A stretch of DNA of 64,000 nucleotides from Agapanthus africanus (GCA_030015575.1 CM057337.1:342126583-342190582); one strand, 5' to 3'. Shown: positions 35,438 through 48,202, counted from the stretch's first letter. Notes: generated from the sequence alone by a model not told the origin. Made by a program: numbers and translations.

Positions 35438-35557
35438 GCGTGTCGCGATGGTTTTAGACGCGTACACACACGATTCAGCGTATCGTGCACACGCGCGTTT
35501 AGTTCGCGACGCGAGTTTCTCGTTTTGGTTCGATATCGCGTTTTGCGGAATATTAAG

Positions 35558-35568
35558 CTTATATATGA
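35558..35568 (+). promoter_or_regulatory. TATA-like box of element F LTR
   Basis: CTTATATATGA after TTCGATATCGCG, as in A. Confidence 0.5.
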
Positions 35569-35658
35569 TTTCCATGTCTCATTTGCACGTTTGCAGGCGG
35601 GGACTACGGACACTGCTACAGGGGGGTGCAGATGGTAGGATTCACCTAGCGTGGAGCG

Positions 35659-35681
35659 TAGGTGAGTAGATTTAACATCTA
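35659..35681 (+). promoter_or_regulatory. Splice-donor-like motif with short hairpin (element F 5' LTR)
   Basis: TAG|GTGAGTAGATTT then ACATCTA; GT at 35662. The 3' LTR copy (43269) reads CAG|GTGAGTAG with a perfect ATCTAC arm. Confidence 0.5.
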
Positions 35682-35826
35682 TAGGGGAATCGCCCGCATG
35701 GAGTTATGCGTCTGGGCTAGGATTCAAATACCTGTCGCATATTCTACGTCATTGCTAGAATTGCGCCTTTACTTTATTTTCTTGATATAGTTGTACTGTG
35801 ACTAGCAGCCGTAGGACACTGCACAT

Positions 35827-35887
35827 ATTATTGACGGTTCATGTTGCACGAGCACGGATTGTATGCTACACACACACCGTCAATAAT
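35827..35887 (+). promoter_or_regulatory. Conserved LTR hairpin (element F 5' LTR)
   Basis: ATTATTGACGGT (35827-35838) and ACCGTCAATAAT (35876-35887): 12 perfect pairs. Flanks GGACACTGCAC and TGCCATGTCAC. Confidence 0.7.
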
Positions 35888-37403
35888 TGCCATGTCACAC
35901 ACAACCCTTTACAGATACTAGATTGCTTATCATACTTGACATCTAGCTTATCGGTATACCTATAGTGTATCATACCTTTAGTGATAGGTACAGATATACC
36001 TTGCGATACAGCTACGGGTATACCTTGCACATTTTACTTATACCGGGGGGGATATCCTACATATTTTACTTATACCCAGGGGGGTATACGACATCAGTTC
36101 TTATAGGTAAATACCTATACATTGCTACACCTGTATGTTACACACATATTCAGTTGCAATCACATATTTACCTTTACTGATGTTACTTAGCTGTACCTTA
36201 TTGGTTTCGCATACATCTGGTTTCAGCTACATATTCTCATTTATATGCTCGCATTTCAGATATATCATATATGTTTATTCCTGGATTGCGCATTATTATT
36301 TGGATTTTACATGATGATTTCTGGATTTGGGAACCGTGTGAGTTCATGAAATTATGCATATATTGAAAAACCCGGTTTCCTTGATATGATATTTGCGCAT
36401 CCACCATGAGTTTTATCGGTGTTGATTATATATACCCCTACGAGGAGGCGTCGAGGCCGTAGAGGGTACATGGTGGGGCCTGGAGGTACCTCGGGGCAAG
36501 AAAGGGATGTCGATGTGCTATGAGCCGATGAGCCCGGCAGGGGAACCATACCATCCGGTGACAGTACCAATGACTCGGCGGGGGTCATGGAGACACCGTT
36601 GGGAGTCATGCACGTATGCATACGTCGAAAGGCGAGAGTCAGAGCTAGGCACTCGTGCTTTCGGGACAGCGTATGATACGTACCTATCAGGATTTCTGTG
36701 TCGATGCTTGGCACATTGTTTTCATGATATTTCTTTTAATACCTTTGTATATATAACAGGGGATTTAGCCGTTGTTATATATACCCTTACACCAATATTA
36801 GTGGAATGGGACGCTAATATATGTGTATTGCCCCCATCATATTTTACTTCTGCAAATATATATATAGGATGTTAGAAATTATTTGAGATTTGACTTGGGA
36901 TATAGGTGATTCATTGAGATTGGATATTGGATATGAAAAAGATTGATGATTTGTACATTCGGGATATCGGAGATCTATTCGATATTGTACATTGAGGAGA
37001 TGTGAGACTTATATGATATGAGAGCCCAACTTGGGGGCTGATTTGAGGATTTGGGATTTGAGTGTCTTGATGGATTGTGATCCGGCCACGATGTCAGATT
37101 TCCATGGAAATGACATATTCCACCCCATACCTCACACTTATCTATTCTTTGCACAGATTCATATATTGATAGTACCTGTTAGTGTACCCTTTTGATAGTT
37201 GCATATTTGCTTTCTCATATCCCTATTGCATAGTTATTGCATACTATTATCATGTCATCATTGCTTCATATATTGATTGTACCTGCTAGTGTACTTTCCA
37301 TTATTCTGCATTCACATGACAGGTTATTATTGTAATCGCATATCTTAGATTCATGCTGTACGTACATTCCTGCGATTACCTGCATATGTTATCTACTATT
37401 CAC

Positions 37404-37416
37404 GAGTTGGCAACTC
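37404..37416. promoter_or_regulatory. Conserved LTR block GAGTTGGCAACTC (element F)
   Basis: Present only in F's 5' LTR; the rearrangement of the 3' LTR removed it. Confidence 0.6.
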
Positions 37417-37974
37417 ACCCCCGTTGTGCCACAGGTGTTTCAGGTTGTTCCCAGAGTAGTCGAGGCAGGCTATTCCTCTATTCATCTTCTCATCTATCAT
37501 CTTTTGCTACAGATATCGCATCAGCTCACAGTATACCATTTTGCTTAGGTGGGTTAGATGATTATCTGTATTTCTTATTGTACATTCGTTGTATTTTGTA
37601 CACTCCATCTACTAGTATGTTGTTGACTTAGAGACTTGGTGAGGACGATATTGTATATTATTTATGGATTTGTTGTCTTTTATATACAGCTTTCTCTCTA
37701 TTGTCTTTATCTCTTCGCTACGGCGTCGTATAATTGTATTGTATTCATCTTGGTTAGTTTTTACAAAAAGGGGGTGTTGCCAAAATTTTAAAGAAAGAAA
37801 GTAAGACTTTTAAAGAATTTGGGTTGCGATTTCAAATGTTCAAAAACTTATATTATCTTTTCCGTATTTTCTTGGTTTAGATTTCTGGGTTTTGGCTTTC
37901 TTTTACTCCGTTACGTCTTTAGGCGTTGCGTAGTACTAGGGCCGTCACGGGCCAATTTCGGGTCATGACAAAGT

Positions 37975-37986
37975 TGGTATCAGAGC
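37975..37986 (+). other. Primer-binding site of element F
   Basis: TGGTATCAGAGC, four bases after the LTR end. Confidence 0.9.
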
Positions 37987-38186
37987 GCTTGGTTTTACCT
38001 TTCAGAGTGTAGGATGACCTTAGTATGATGGAGTAGATAGCTTAAGCAGAGTAACGTAGTGTGTGTATGTCTGCAGCATACCCACGATGCGGTACTTTGC
38101 ATTAAGTGACCTAAGTACAATTTGCTTGAAATTCCTTCCTTGATGATTCATATCCTTGAGATTCGATTCCTTATTCTCATCGAATC

Positions 38187-38204
38187 TTATATCTATTTAT
38201 AGCC
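38187..38204 (+). promoter_or_regulatory. Candidate splice acceptor directly before F gag
   Basis: TATATCTATTTATAG|CC, AG at 38201-38202, at the same place as in A and C. The gag start itself reads TTG CCG CCG, where A has ATG CCT CCA. Confidence 0.4.
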
Positions 38205-38885
38205 TTGCCGCCGATGACTATAGGGACTCAGAGTGATGCAGCGAGGGCCGAGGTCAGAGTTTGCTCGGGTGAGACGAGTACTGACCAGGATGGCACTCTA
38301 GTTGCACAGGTGCAGACGGATCAGCCTGCGATATATACTATTGATAGGCTTGTGGCAGAGATGCAGGACTTCCGCCAGACTATGAATTCATTGGTTGATA
38401 TCATTCGGGAGCTACGACAGAAGGTTGTCACCCCTGTTACTCAGTTGTCACTTACGGTCAGCATGCAGTAGTCCGTCACCTACATAGCACCAGTGGTTGC
38501 AGCTCCAGTTGACGAGACACATATTCCAGAGGTTCAGACAGCTCCAGGACAGTGGAGGACTCGTACCAGTGTACCAGCCCAGAGACAGAGGTTTGGTCAT
38601 CGAGACAGATTTCGTGGCCGTCGCGAGAGTAGTAGAGGCTTAGGGCGACGACAGTCGTTCAGCTCTCATCCCCAGGATGGTCAGCAATCAGCGCGTGGAT
38701 GTTTTCGATGCGGGAGCCTTCAGCACTTCATCAGGGATTATTCCTTAGCACCTCGTCAGAGTAGTATTCAGAGAGGCCGTGGACATGGGAGATTCGCTCA
38801 GAGGGCTCAGTCTACCAGAGGAGTTCATCCAGCTGCGAGTAGAGGGCAGACACAGGAGTTTGCTTCTACTCATCAGGACGCGTAG
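38205..38885 (+). pseudogene. gag of element F lacking the capsid domain
   Basis: The N-terminus is like A (AARAEVRV; IDRLVAEMQDFRQTMNSLVD). A stop at 38469 falls in a Gln codon. It then jumps to the linker (APVDETHIPEVQ.., RRQSF) and a zinc knuckle at 38700-38741 whose last Cys is Tyr (CFRCG to RDY). The whole capsid domain is missing, as in C, but with different deletion ends. The start codon is lost (TTG). Confidence 0.8.
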
Positions 38886-41790
38886 ACGTCCAATGTGGAG
38901 TTTTCAGGTACCCTTAATTTATATGTTCTTTGATGTATTCGTTTGTTTTTCATACTTGTACCGTGGTTGGATAGATTAGTCGTAGTTGTGTTAACTTCTG
39001 TCTGCGATTCTTTTGTTGCGCGACACGTATTCAGTTGTGTGCCAATCGGATAGGAGATAGAGATTCGTCCGTCGTTTTGATCCTTCTAGAGATGTTGGAT
39101 TTGATGTTCTCCTAGGCACGGACTGATTAATTACGTGCTAGGCGGTTGTGGACTACCGTGAGAAAACAGTCAGGTTTGTTTTCCCCGGCAAGTCAGTTCT
39201 CGTTGTGCAGGTGGATAGTTGTGCCGCCTCTCACAGCTTGAATTCAGCCTTTTTCACTGGTCGGCTTTTGAGGAGATGTCGTGGATTCTTGGCGTTCATT
39301 TGTGATACCGGAGCCACGGTTGGGATTGTTGGACCGAGTTCCTTTCATGCGAGAGTTTTCCGACGTTGTTCCGGATAAGCCGGCGAAGCTTAGGGAGCTT
39401 AAGGATCAGCTGCAGAGTTTTTGTTGGGGAGTTTTGTGCGTCTGTGTGTTTCGCTTTTGGAAGCTCCTATTTCTGTTCGTCAAGGAGAAAGACGGCAGTT
39501 TAAGGTTGTGTATCGACGAATCATTAATTGAACCGGCTTACGGTGCGGATAGGTATCCCTTACCTCGCATAGATGATTTCTTCGATCAGTTCCAGAGTGC
39601 GAGACATTTTCTAAGTTTGCTTAGGATCAGGTCATCATTATTGCGGTTCGGAGTGACGACACTCTGAAGACTGCCTTGTGCGTGCTACGGGCTTTGTGTG
39701 TTTTGGTGTGTCATTGGACTCACCAGTGCCCTGGCAGCATTTGTAAATGTGATGAACCAGATTTCTTTAGGCCGTTCCTTGACCAGTTATTGTTGTGTTA
39801 TTTACGACATTCTGGTCTATCTAATGTGTCTTGAGGAACAGGAGCAGCACTTGAGGATTTGTTATGCATATACTGGGAGAGCACCGGTAGTTTGCTAAAT
39901 TCACGGAGTGTTTCTTCAGGCTTGTTTTGTGTTGACTCCTAGGTCTTATAGTCACGGGAGACGGTTTCGTATGGTTCCGAGGGAGATCGTGGCCGTACAA
40001 CCTAGGCCCAGACTTGTGTGCAGGACGGAGATCCGCATATCGTTGGGCTTAGCAGGTTTCTACCGTCGTTTCGTGCAGGATTGCTAGAGTAGTGCTACAC
40101 CGTCGACTGAATTGACCGGAAAGGAGGTTTCTTTTCTTTGGACTGAGGCATGTGTGCAGAATTTTCGGCAGTTGAAGATCCGGTTAACAACTGCATCAGT
40201 TCTTTCTTTGTTTTTGTTTCGGGCGATTTTGTTGTTAACTGTAATGTTTCTTGAGTGGGCTCGAGTGTGTACTGAGGTGACCCTATAGAGTTATCGCTTT
40301 TGCTTCCCTACATTTGGAGGAAGTACGAGAAGGATATTCCACTCATGATCTGGAGATGGCCGCGGTGGTTTTGCGTTGGAGATTTGGAGACACTACTTGT
40401 TCGAGAGTCGTGTCAGATTTTCATGGACCACCAGAGCTTAACGTACATCTTCCTGCAGCGGATTTTGATTGTTGTGATGGTCTTCTGTAGATTTACAGTT
40501 CTTGCGTGATCGTCGAGTACAGCTTAAGTTCGTCTCTACGGAGGGGACAGCTTGCTCATATCCGCGCCCGACCACTTTTCCTTAATCGTTTTTGCGAGAC
40601 ACTGCCCGCCCATGCTCGTTCGTCGGTGATACTTCAGCATACTCGGCTGGGTAATGATTCGGAGACCTTGATTTGTGACAATTGTGTGCTAAGTTAGGGA
40701 CGCGTTTGTGTACCTGGTTTCATCGGGTGGAGACGTGTAATCCTAGAACATGCACATCTGTCAACTCTCTATATGCATTCAAGTTCCACCAACATTTGAC
40801 ATGACCTGTGAGATAGTTACGGGTGGACAGGGATGTAAAGAGAAGTTTCAGGTTTCGTTTCAAGGTGTCTGTCTTGTTGTGTGCTTGGGTCGAGCATCTG
40901 AGGCCGGCTGGAGAGTTGCAACCTTTTACCGTTCCAAAGTAGGAGTGGGAGCAGATCTCCATGAATTTCGTTATGGTGTCTAACCAGGTTTAGTCAGGGT
41001 GTGACTCCATTCGGATTCTTGTCGTCTGGTTATACTCAGTTGTTCTTTGTTAAGTTGTGTGTTTGTTTTGATTGTTGTCGGCAGTTGGGGATCGTCACTC
41101 GCCATCGTTAGGGTTCTCCTTCGATAGACATTATCAGGAGACACTCCAATTGGCCACCTTTAGGTTTAGGGGTTAGGTCGTGTCGATCATCAGTCTGTTG
41201 TTTTTCTGACTCTGCGTAAGTAGGACCTTGGACCCCAGCTAGTCTAGAGACTTCGGAGATGGTCCAGTAGTGTTAGGTCAGGATAGGAATTGTCCATTGC
41301 GAACGGAGGTCTTATGCCGACTGTGTTGGTCATAGACTCGAGTTCGCAGGGACAGATCATGTATTCCTACGGACTTTCCGATGAATGACGTGTTGGATTT
41401 TGGGAAGCTTGTCCCAGGATTTAGGTCCTTTTAAGATCCTATAAGCGAGTTAGTTCGTCGCCTTTAATTTGGCTCTTCCGCCCAAATTATTGAATTTTCA
41501 CCCCATATTCCTTGTGATGATACTTTACAATTACCTTCATTACCTTTCTCACATAAATTGGCACCAAACCTTTTGGCTTGGACGCGATCTTTCGTTCACC
41601 AGCAGCCAGTTGTGTTAATGGCCCGGCAGGTGGAGAAACGTCGGTCAAGGGTCTTGCCATCTTTGAAGGGTTTTCGTGGACGTAGCCGTATAGTGAGGTA
41701 ATCACTTGGGAGGCTGCGAGCGAGATTTGAGTGTTGTAATCTTCTCTTTGAAGGTTCGCGTATCGGTATATTTTTAAATTCGGGGACGAA
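38886..41790 (+). pseudogene. Highly decayed pol of element F
   Basis: Recognisable scraps in the right order. Protease region (VDYREKTVRFVFPGKS, 39145-39195). [15 protein letters not shown] near 39480-39515, a deletion of the PPYRMAP entry, and YDILVYL where FIDDILVYS is expected (about 39805-39825). RNase H and integrase scraps ([20 protein letters not shown] near 40900-40960). Chromodomain end (VEKRRSRVLPSLKGF near 41630-41680). Many stops and shifts; no domain can work. Confidence 0.75.
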
Positions 41791-41799
41791 TTTCTTTTA

Positions 41800-41810
41800 A
41801 GGGGGGAGAT
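41800..41810 (+). other. Polypurine tract of element F
   Basis: AGGGGGGAGAT directly before the 3' LTR. Confidence 0.85.
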
Positions 41811-44800
41811 TGTAACATCTTAGAATGTGTTTTGTAGCTAATTATATTTTTATATATAGTTTTTAATAAAAAGATTTACCAATTTGGTTTTCAAATATTT
41901 TATCCTATTTATTGAGTATTTTATTAGATTTTTCCTAGGCTTGCACACACTTGTGCATGATAACTAGGGTTGTTTTGGGGGTTTAACCATGATTAGCAAC
42001 ATGGTGAACTAACCATTTTTCCCTATTCTAGTTTAATATTGTATTAGGTGCTTTTGGGTTTTAAGTATGATGGTTGTTTTCAAAACAAAATGAATTCTTT
42101 TGTTATTGGGTTGACTTGGTGAGAGAGAGAAAGGGTGCATTATGAGGCATGATGGCTTGCCCATGCCTTCAATTAATGAAGAGAGAGAGAGAGAGGAGGG
42201 GGTTGACTTGTTAGTGTTCTCTCCTTCTCACTCATTTCTCTCATCCTCTCACTCTCAAACTCACACATACACACACCCTCACAGCACTCACAGCAGCAGC
42301 AACACCAGAACCATCTTCAGCAGCAGCCATCAGCAGCATCAGCAACAGCAGGCAGCAACAGTAGCAACAGCAGGCAGCAACAGCAGTAGCAGGAGCTCCA
42401 GCAACCTACAGCAGCTCTTCTCCACTTCTTCACGTGCTCTCTAGGGTTCTACAGGGTATATTTCTGAACCCAATCCCCTAGTTGCTTAGCTTGTGTGTTA
42501 ATTGGTGTGGGTTAGTGTTAATTAGCTAGTTTAGTGCTAATTATGGTGTTTATATGGAATTTTGGTTAGAATGTGTTTGAGTTGGTTAACCTAGCTCATT
42601 CTAGTGTTGTTAGGTCACCTCAACTGAGATTCTACCCTGGATTTCACTAAAATACCATAGGGTTTGCTTTTGTGCTAAATTAGTGTTTTTAAAGAGATAT
42701 ATTGGCTACTTGTGATCTGCTTTTGACCCGGACCCTACAGAACAAAATTGAGAAAACTGGGGCATGCCCACTAGGTATGGATAACACCACCAGAACACGA
42801 GCCCAAAATGTTTCATCTTGGCCGCAGATTTAATGCGTATGGCCGCAAATTGCGGCCAGGAAGTTAACATGGGTGTTGGGGTCTTGGCTAGGGTTTTATT
42901 CTGTGTAGTCTAGTAACTTGGCATGTATAGTTTTGTAAGATTTGACCTGTAGGAAAATCTGGGATCATATATCGTTTTGCATGTCCGTTGTGTTTGCGCG
43001 ATACGCACGATATGTGAGGGGGTTCTGTGATCCAGCGTATCGCGGCGTGTCGCGATGGTTTTATATGTGTACACACACGATTCAGCGTATCGTGCACACG
43101 CGCGTTTAGTTCGTGACGCGAGTTTCTCGTTTTGGTTCGATATCGCGTTTTGCGGAATATTTGGCTTATATATGATTTCCATGTCTTATTTGCACGTTTG
43201 CAGGCGGGGACTACAGACACTGCTACAGGGGGGAGCAGATGTTAGGATTCACCTAGCGTGGAGCGCAGGTGAGTAGATTTAACATCTACAGGGGAATCGC
43301 CCGCATGGCGTTATGCGTCTGGACTAGGATTCAAATACCTGTCGCATATTCTACGTCTTTGTTAGAATTGCGCCTTTACTTTATTTTCTTGATATAGTTA
43401 TACTGTGACTAGCAGCCGTAGGACACTGCACATATTATTGACGGTTCATGTTGCACGAGCACGGATTGTATGCTACACACACACCGTCAATAATTGCCAT
43501 GTCACACACAACCCTTTACAGATACTAGATTGCTTATCATACTTGACATCTAGCTTATCGGTATACCTATAGTGTATCATACCTTTAGTGATAGGTACAG
43601 ATACACCTTGCGATACAGCTACAGGTATACCTTGCACATTTTACTTATACCGGGGGGGATATCCTACATATTTTACTTAAACCCAGGGGGGTATACGGCA
43701 TCAGTTCTTATAGGTAGATACCTATACATTGCTACACCTGTATGTTACACACATATTCAGTTGCAATCATATATTTACCTTTACTGATGTTACTTAGCTG
43801 TACCTTATTGGTTTCGCATACATCTGGTTTCAGCTATATATTCTCATTTATATGCTCGCATTTCAGATATATCGTATATGTTTATTCCTGGATTGCGCAT
43901 TATTATTTGGATTTTACATGATGATTTCTGGATTTGGGAACCGCGGGAGTTCATGAAATTATGCATACATTGAAAAACCCGGTTTCCTTGATATGATATT
44001 TGCTCATCCACCATGAGTTTTATCGGTGCTGATTATATATACCCCTATGAGGAGGCATCGAGGCAGTAGAGGGTACATGGTGGGGCCTGGAGGTACCCCG
44101 GGGTAAGAAAGGGATGTCGATGTGCTATGAGCCGATGAGCCCGGCAGGGGAACCATACCATCCGGTGACAGTACCAATGACTCGGCGGGGGTCATGGAGA
44201 CACCGTTGCGAGTCATGCACGTATGCATACGTCGAAAGGCGAGGGTCAGAGCTAGGCACTCGTGCTTTCGGGACAGCGTATGATACGTACCTATCAGGAT
44301 TTCTGTGTCGATGCTTGGCACATTATTTTCATGATATTTCTTTTAATACCTTTGTATATATAACAGGGGATTTAGCCGTTGTTATATATACCCTTACAAA
44401 ACTATAAATGCCAAGTTACTAGACTGCACAGAATAAAACCCTAGCCAAGACCCCAACACCCATGTCAACTTCCTGGTAGCAATTTGCGGCCATACGCATT
44501 AAATCTGCGGCCAAGATGAAACATTTTGGGCTCGTGTTCTGGTGGTGTTATCCATACCTAGTGGGCATGCCCCAGTTTTCTCAATTTTGTTCTGTAGGGT
44601 CCGGGTCAAAAGCCGATCACAAGTAGCCAATATATCGCTTTAAAAACACTAATTTAGCACAAAAGCAAACCATATGGTATTTTAGTGAAATCCAGGGTAG
44701 AATCTCAGTTGAGGTGACCTAACAACACTAGAATGAGCTTGGTTAACCAACTCAAACACATTCTAACCAAAATTCCACATAAACACCATAATTAGCACTA

Positions 44801-46040
44801 AACTAGCTAATTAACACTAACCGACACCAATTAACACACAAGCTAAGCAACTAGGGGATTGGGTTCAGAAATATACCCTGTAGAATCCTAGAGAGCAGGT
44901 GAAGAAGTGGAGAAGAGCTGTTGTAGGTTGCTGGAGCTCCTGCTACTGCAGTTGTTGCCTGCTGTTGCTACTGTTGCTGCCTGCTGTTGCTGATGCTGCT
45001 GATGGCTGCTGCTGAAGATGGTTCTGGTGTTGCTGCTGCTAGGAGTGCTGTGAGGGTGTGTGTATGTGTGAGTTTGAGAGTGAGAGGATGAGAGAAATGA
45101 GTGAGAAGGAGAGAAAACTAACAAGTCAACCCCCTCCTCTCTCTCTCTCTCTTCATTAATTGGAGGCATGGGCCAGCCATCATGCCTCATAATGCACCCT
45201 CTCTCCCTCTCTCACCAAGTCAACCCAATAACAAAAGAATTCATTTTGTTTTTAAAACAACCATCATACTTATAACCCAAAAGCACCTAATACAATATTA
45301 AACTAGATTAGGGAAAAATGGTTAGTTCACCATATTGCTAATCATGGTTAAACCCCCAAAACAACCCTAGTTATCATGCACAAGTGTGTGCAAGCCTAGG
45401 AAAAATCTAATAAAATACTCAATAAATAGGATAAAATATTTGAAAACCAAATTGGTAAACCTTTTTTTTGAAAACTATATATAAAAATATAATTAGCTAC
45501 AAAACACATTCTAAGGTGTTACAATCTCCCCGAGGCAGGATATTCCGCTATTCAGCTTCTCATCTATCATCTTTTGCTACAGCTATCGCATCAGCTCACA
45601 GTATACCATTTTGCTTAGGTGGGTTAGATGATTATCTGTATTTCTTATTGTACATTCGTTGTATTTTGTACTCTCTATCTACTAGTATGTTGTTGACTTA
45701 GAGACTTGGTGAGGACGATATTGTATATTATTTGTGGATTTGTTGTCTTTTATATACAGCTTTCTCTCTATTGTCTTTATCTCTTCGCTACGGCGTCATA
45801 TAATTGTATTGTATTCATCTTGGTTAGTTTTTACAAAAAGTGGGTGTTGCCAAAATTTTAAAGAAAGAAAGTAAGACTTTTAAAGAATTTGGGTTGCGAT
45901 TTCAAATGTTCAAAAACTTATATTATCTTTTCCGTATTTTCTTGGTTTAGATTTCTGGGTTTTGGCTTTCTTTTACTGCGTTACGTCTTTAGGCGTTGCG
46001 TAGTACTAGGGCCGTCACGGGCCAATTTCGGGTCGTGACA
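41811..46040 (+). repeat. Element F 3' LTR, rearranged
   Basis: 4230 bp against 3761 bp for the 5' LTR. 41811-44398 matches 34210-36791 and 45532-46040 matches 37462-37970. In between, bases equal to 36792-37461 (670 bp) are missing and an inverted U3 copy sits instead. The conserved hairpin is kept (43434-43494); the GAGTTGGCAACTC block is lost. Confidence 0.92.
44393..45531 (-). repeat. Inverted U3 plus PPT copy inside F's 3' LTR
   Basis: Reverse complement of the first about 1129 bases of the LTR (41811-42939) followed by ATCTCCCC (45524-45531), the complement of the polypurine tract. The left joint shares CTTACA with both templates. The right joint falls inside the PPT and goes straight into GAGGCAGG of the LTR. 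Together with 41811-42939 it forms a large inverted repeat with a loop of about 1.45 kb. Confidence 0.92.
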
Positions 46041-46045
46041 ATTGA

Positions 46046-48066
46046 CTACAGCGCCGGTGTTATCATTGCCTTCAGGATTGGACGGACTTGCGGTCTATTG
46101 TGATGCTTCTCGAGTGAGGCTAGGGTGCGTATTGATGCAGCATGACAGGGTGATCGCGTATGCTTCACGGCAGTTGAAGAAACATGAATAGAACTACCCC
46201 ACTCACGATTTGGAGATGGCTGCAGTGGTCTATGCGCTCAAGATCTGGCGACATTACCTATACAGCGAGTCATGCCAGATATTCACTGATCACAAGAGCT
46301 TAAAATAAATATTTCAGCAGCAAGACCTGAATCTCAGACAGTGCCATTGGATGGAACTAGTGAAGGACTACGATTGCGAGATCTTGTATCACCCGGGAAA
46401 GGCGAATGTAGTAGCGGATGCTCTGAGCAGGAGGCCCGGGGGTAGTCTATCTTGTTTGAGCACGGTCCAGAGGCAGTCGGCGGCGGATTGGCAGACTTTA
46501 TGCGACAGCCGAGTGCAGTTCGAGTTCACGCCGATCGGAGGACAGCTTGCGCATGTTCGTGCACGCCCACAGTTGCTTGACCGTATACATGAGGCACAGT
46601 ACAGTGATGACCGTTGTTCAAAGATCATGGCACAGATTGGACAAGGCAGATTTTCCGAGTTCGTGATCGATGATCAGGGGATACTGCGATTTGGGACTAG
46701 ACTGTGCGTACCAGATGCAGAGGGACTGCGGCGTGAGATTCTTGAGGAGGCACATCGATCGGTGTATAGTGTTCATCCGGGTACCACCAAGATGTACCAT
46801 GATATGAGATATGTTTACTGGTGGGACGGAATGAAGAGGGACATCGCAGACTTTGTGTCGAGATGCCTGACTTGTCAGCAAGTCAAGGCCGAGCACCAGA
46901 GGCCAGCGTGAGAGCTACAGCCGTTACCCATTCCGGAGTGGAAATGGGAACAGATTTCTATGGACTTCATTATGGGTCTACCCAGGACTAGGCAAGGGTA
47001 TGACTCCATCTGGGTGATCGTGGATCATTTGACGAAGGCGGCTCACTTCCTGCCGGTGAAGACGACTTTCGGATTTGCTCAGTATGCCCAGATATACATC
47101 GACGAGATTGTACGACTTCATGGAGTCCCGACGAGTATCGTGTGCGACCGAGGAACCCAGTTTACCAGCCGACTATGGCAGAGACATCAGGAGGCTTTGG
47201 GCACCCGCTTGAGTTTCAGCACAGCATTTCATCCACAGACCGACGGCCAGTCAGAGCGGACTATTCAGACTCTCGAGGACATGCTCCGAGTGTGCGTTTT
47301 AGACTTCGGAGGTAGCTGGGATCATCATTTACCCTTGGTGGAGTTCTCCTACAACAATAGTTTCCAGGATACTATTCAGATGGCACCTTTCGAGGCCTTA
47401 TATGGGAGGAGATGTAGATCGTCCGTCTGTTGGACAGAGCTCAGCGAGCGCAGTATTTTGGGGCCGCATATCGTGCAGGAGACGACCAAGAAGATTCAGC
47501 TGATTAGAGATAGGATGAGGACAGCTCAGAGCAGGCAGAAATCGTATGCTGACAGACACCGCCGTAGATTAGAGTTCGCAGGTGGCGATCACGTTTTTTA
47601 GAGGGTCTTTTTGATGAAGGGAGTGATGAGGTTTGGACTGAAGGGGAAGCTTAGCCAAAGATTCATAGGTCCCTTCGAGATTCTCGAGCGTGTGGGCGCA
47701 GTAGCATATCGTTTGGCTCTTCCACCCGACTTCCCAGATGTTCACCCCGTATTCCACGTGTCGATGCTTCACAGATACCTACATGACCCTTCGCACATGA
47801 TTCAGCATCAGACCGTTCAGTTCGAGAGCGATCTTTCGTTCACCGAGCAGTCAGTCGTGATATTGGACAGGCAGGTGAAGAAACTTCAATCGAAGGTCTT
47901 GCCATCAGTGAAGGTGCTTTGGTGCAACCCGAATGGTGAAGAGATCACTTGGGAGGCCGAGGGCGAGATGCGGAAGAAGTTCCCTCATCTCTTTGAAGGT
48001 ACGCGCAGCAGTATATTTTTAAATTCGGGGACGAATTTCTTTAAGGGGGAGATTGTAACACCTTAG
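46046..48066 (+). pseudogene. RNase H, integrase and chromodomain of element A
   Basis: Continues A pol after F. RNase [37 protein letters not shown] with a TAA after it, [15 protein letters not shown]; stops at Gln/Tyr codons (46187, 46306). Integrase: zinc finger [10 protein letters not shown] and CLTC, then the DDE core with D 46963-46965, D 47146-47148 and E 47254-47256 (D-x35-E); TGA at 46909 (Gly) and TAG at 47599 (Leu). The chromodomain stretch ([21 protein letters not shown]) runs to 48000, and the frame ends inside the LTR at 48066. All catalytic residues are kept; only a handful of stops break it. Confidence 0.88.
48043..48053 (+). other. Polypurine tract of element A
   Basis: AAGGGGGAGAT directly before the 3' LTR start TGTAACACC. 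Confidence 0.88.
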
Positions 48067-48202
48067 GATGTGTTTAGTGGCTAATTATACTTTAATATAT
48101 GGTTTTTAATAAAAAGTTTACCAATTCGATCTTCAAATATTTTATCCTATTTAATGAATATTTTATTAGATTTTTTCTTAGGCTTGCACACACTTGTGCA
48201 TG
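48054..48202 (+). repeat. Element A 3' LTR, first part
   Basis: Matches 168-316 of the 5' LTR. Cut by B; its last five bases GCATG recur at 61543-61547. Confidence 0.92.

Larger units (their letters stand above)
34210..37970 (+). repeat. Element F 5' LTR
   Basis: 3761 bp. Order of modules: GAGA stretch (34521, 34578), CAG tract (34690-34800), GGCCGCAAATTGCGGCC palindrome (35233), CGCGATACG hairpin (35399-35437), TATA-like box (35558), donor (35662), conserved hairpin (35827-35887), GAGTTGGCAACTC (37404-37416), end GGGTCATGACA. Confidence 0.93.
34210..46040 (+). mobile_element. Element F: Gypsy element of A's own family inside A's pol
   Basis: 11.8 kb with target duplicate ATTGA (34205-34209 and 46041-46045). 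The LTRs start TGTAACA and end GGGTC(A/G)TGACA, as in A, and share A's CAG tract, CGCG stretch, TATA-like box, donor and hairpin, so F is a sister subfamily. PBS 37975, PPT 41800. Gag-pol is badly decayed and lacks capsid. The 3' LTR is rearranged: 670 bp are replaced by a 1.13 kb inverted copy of its own U3. Confidence 0.93.

Noticed and set aside
36352..36714. 120-codon antisense frame in F LTR (also 44004-44321)
   Set aside because: Mirror of a conserved LTR patch, low complexity of evidence; no homology and opposite to the element's transcription.
44888..45190. 100-codon frame on the minus strand as a separate gene
   Set aside because: It is the inverted copy of F's U3 CAG/GA tract, not an independent gene.
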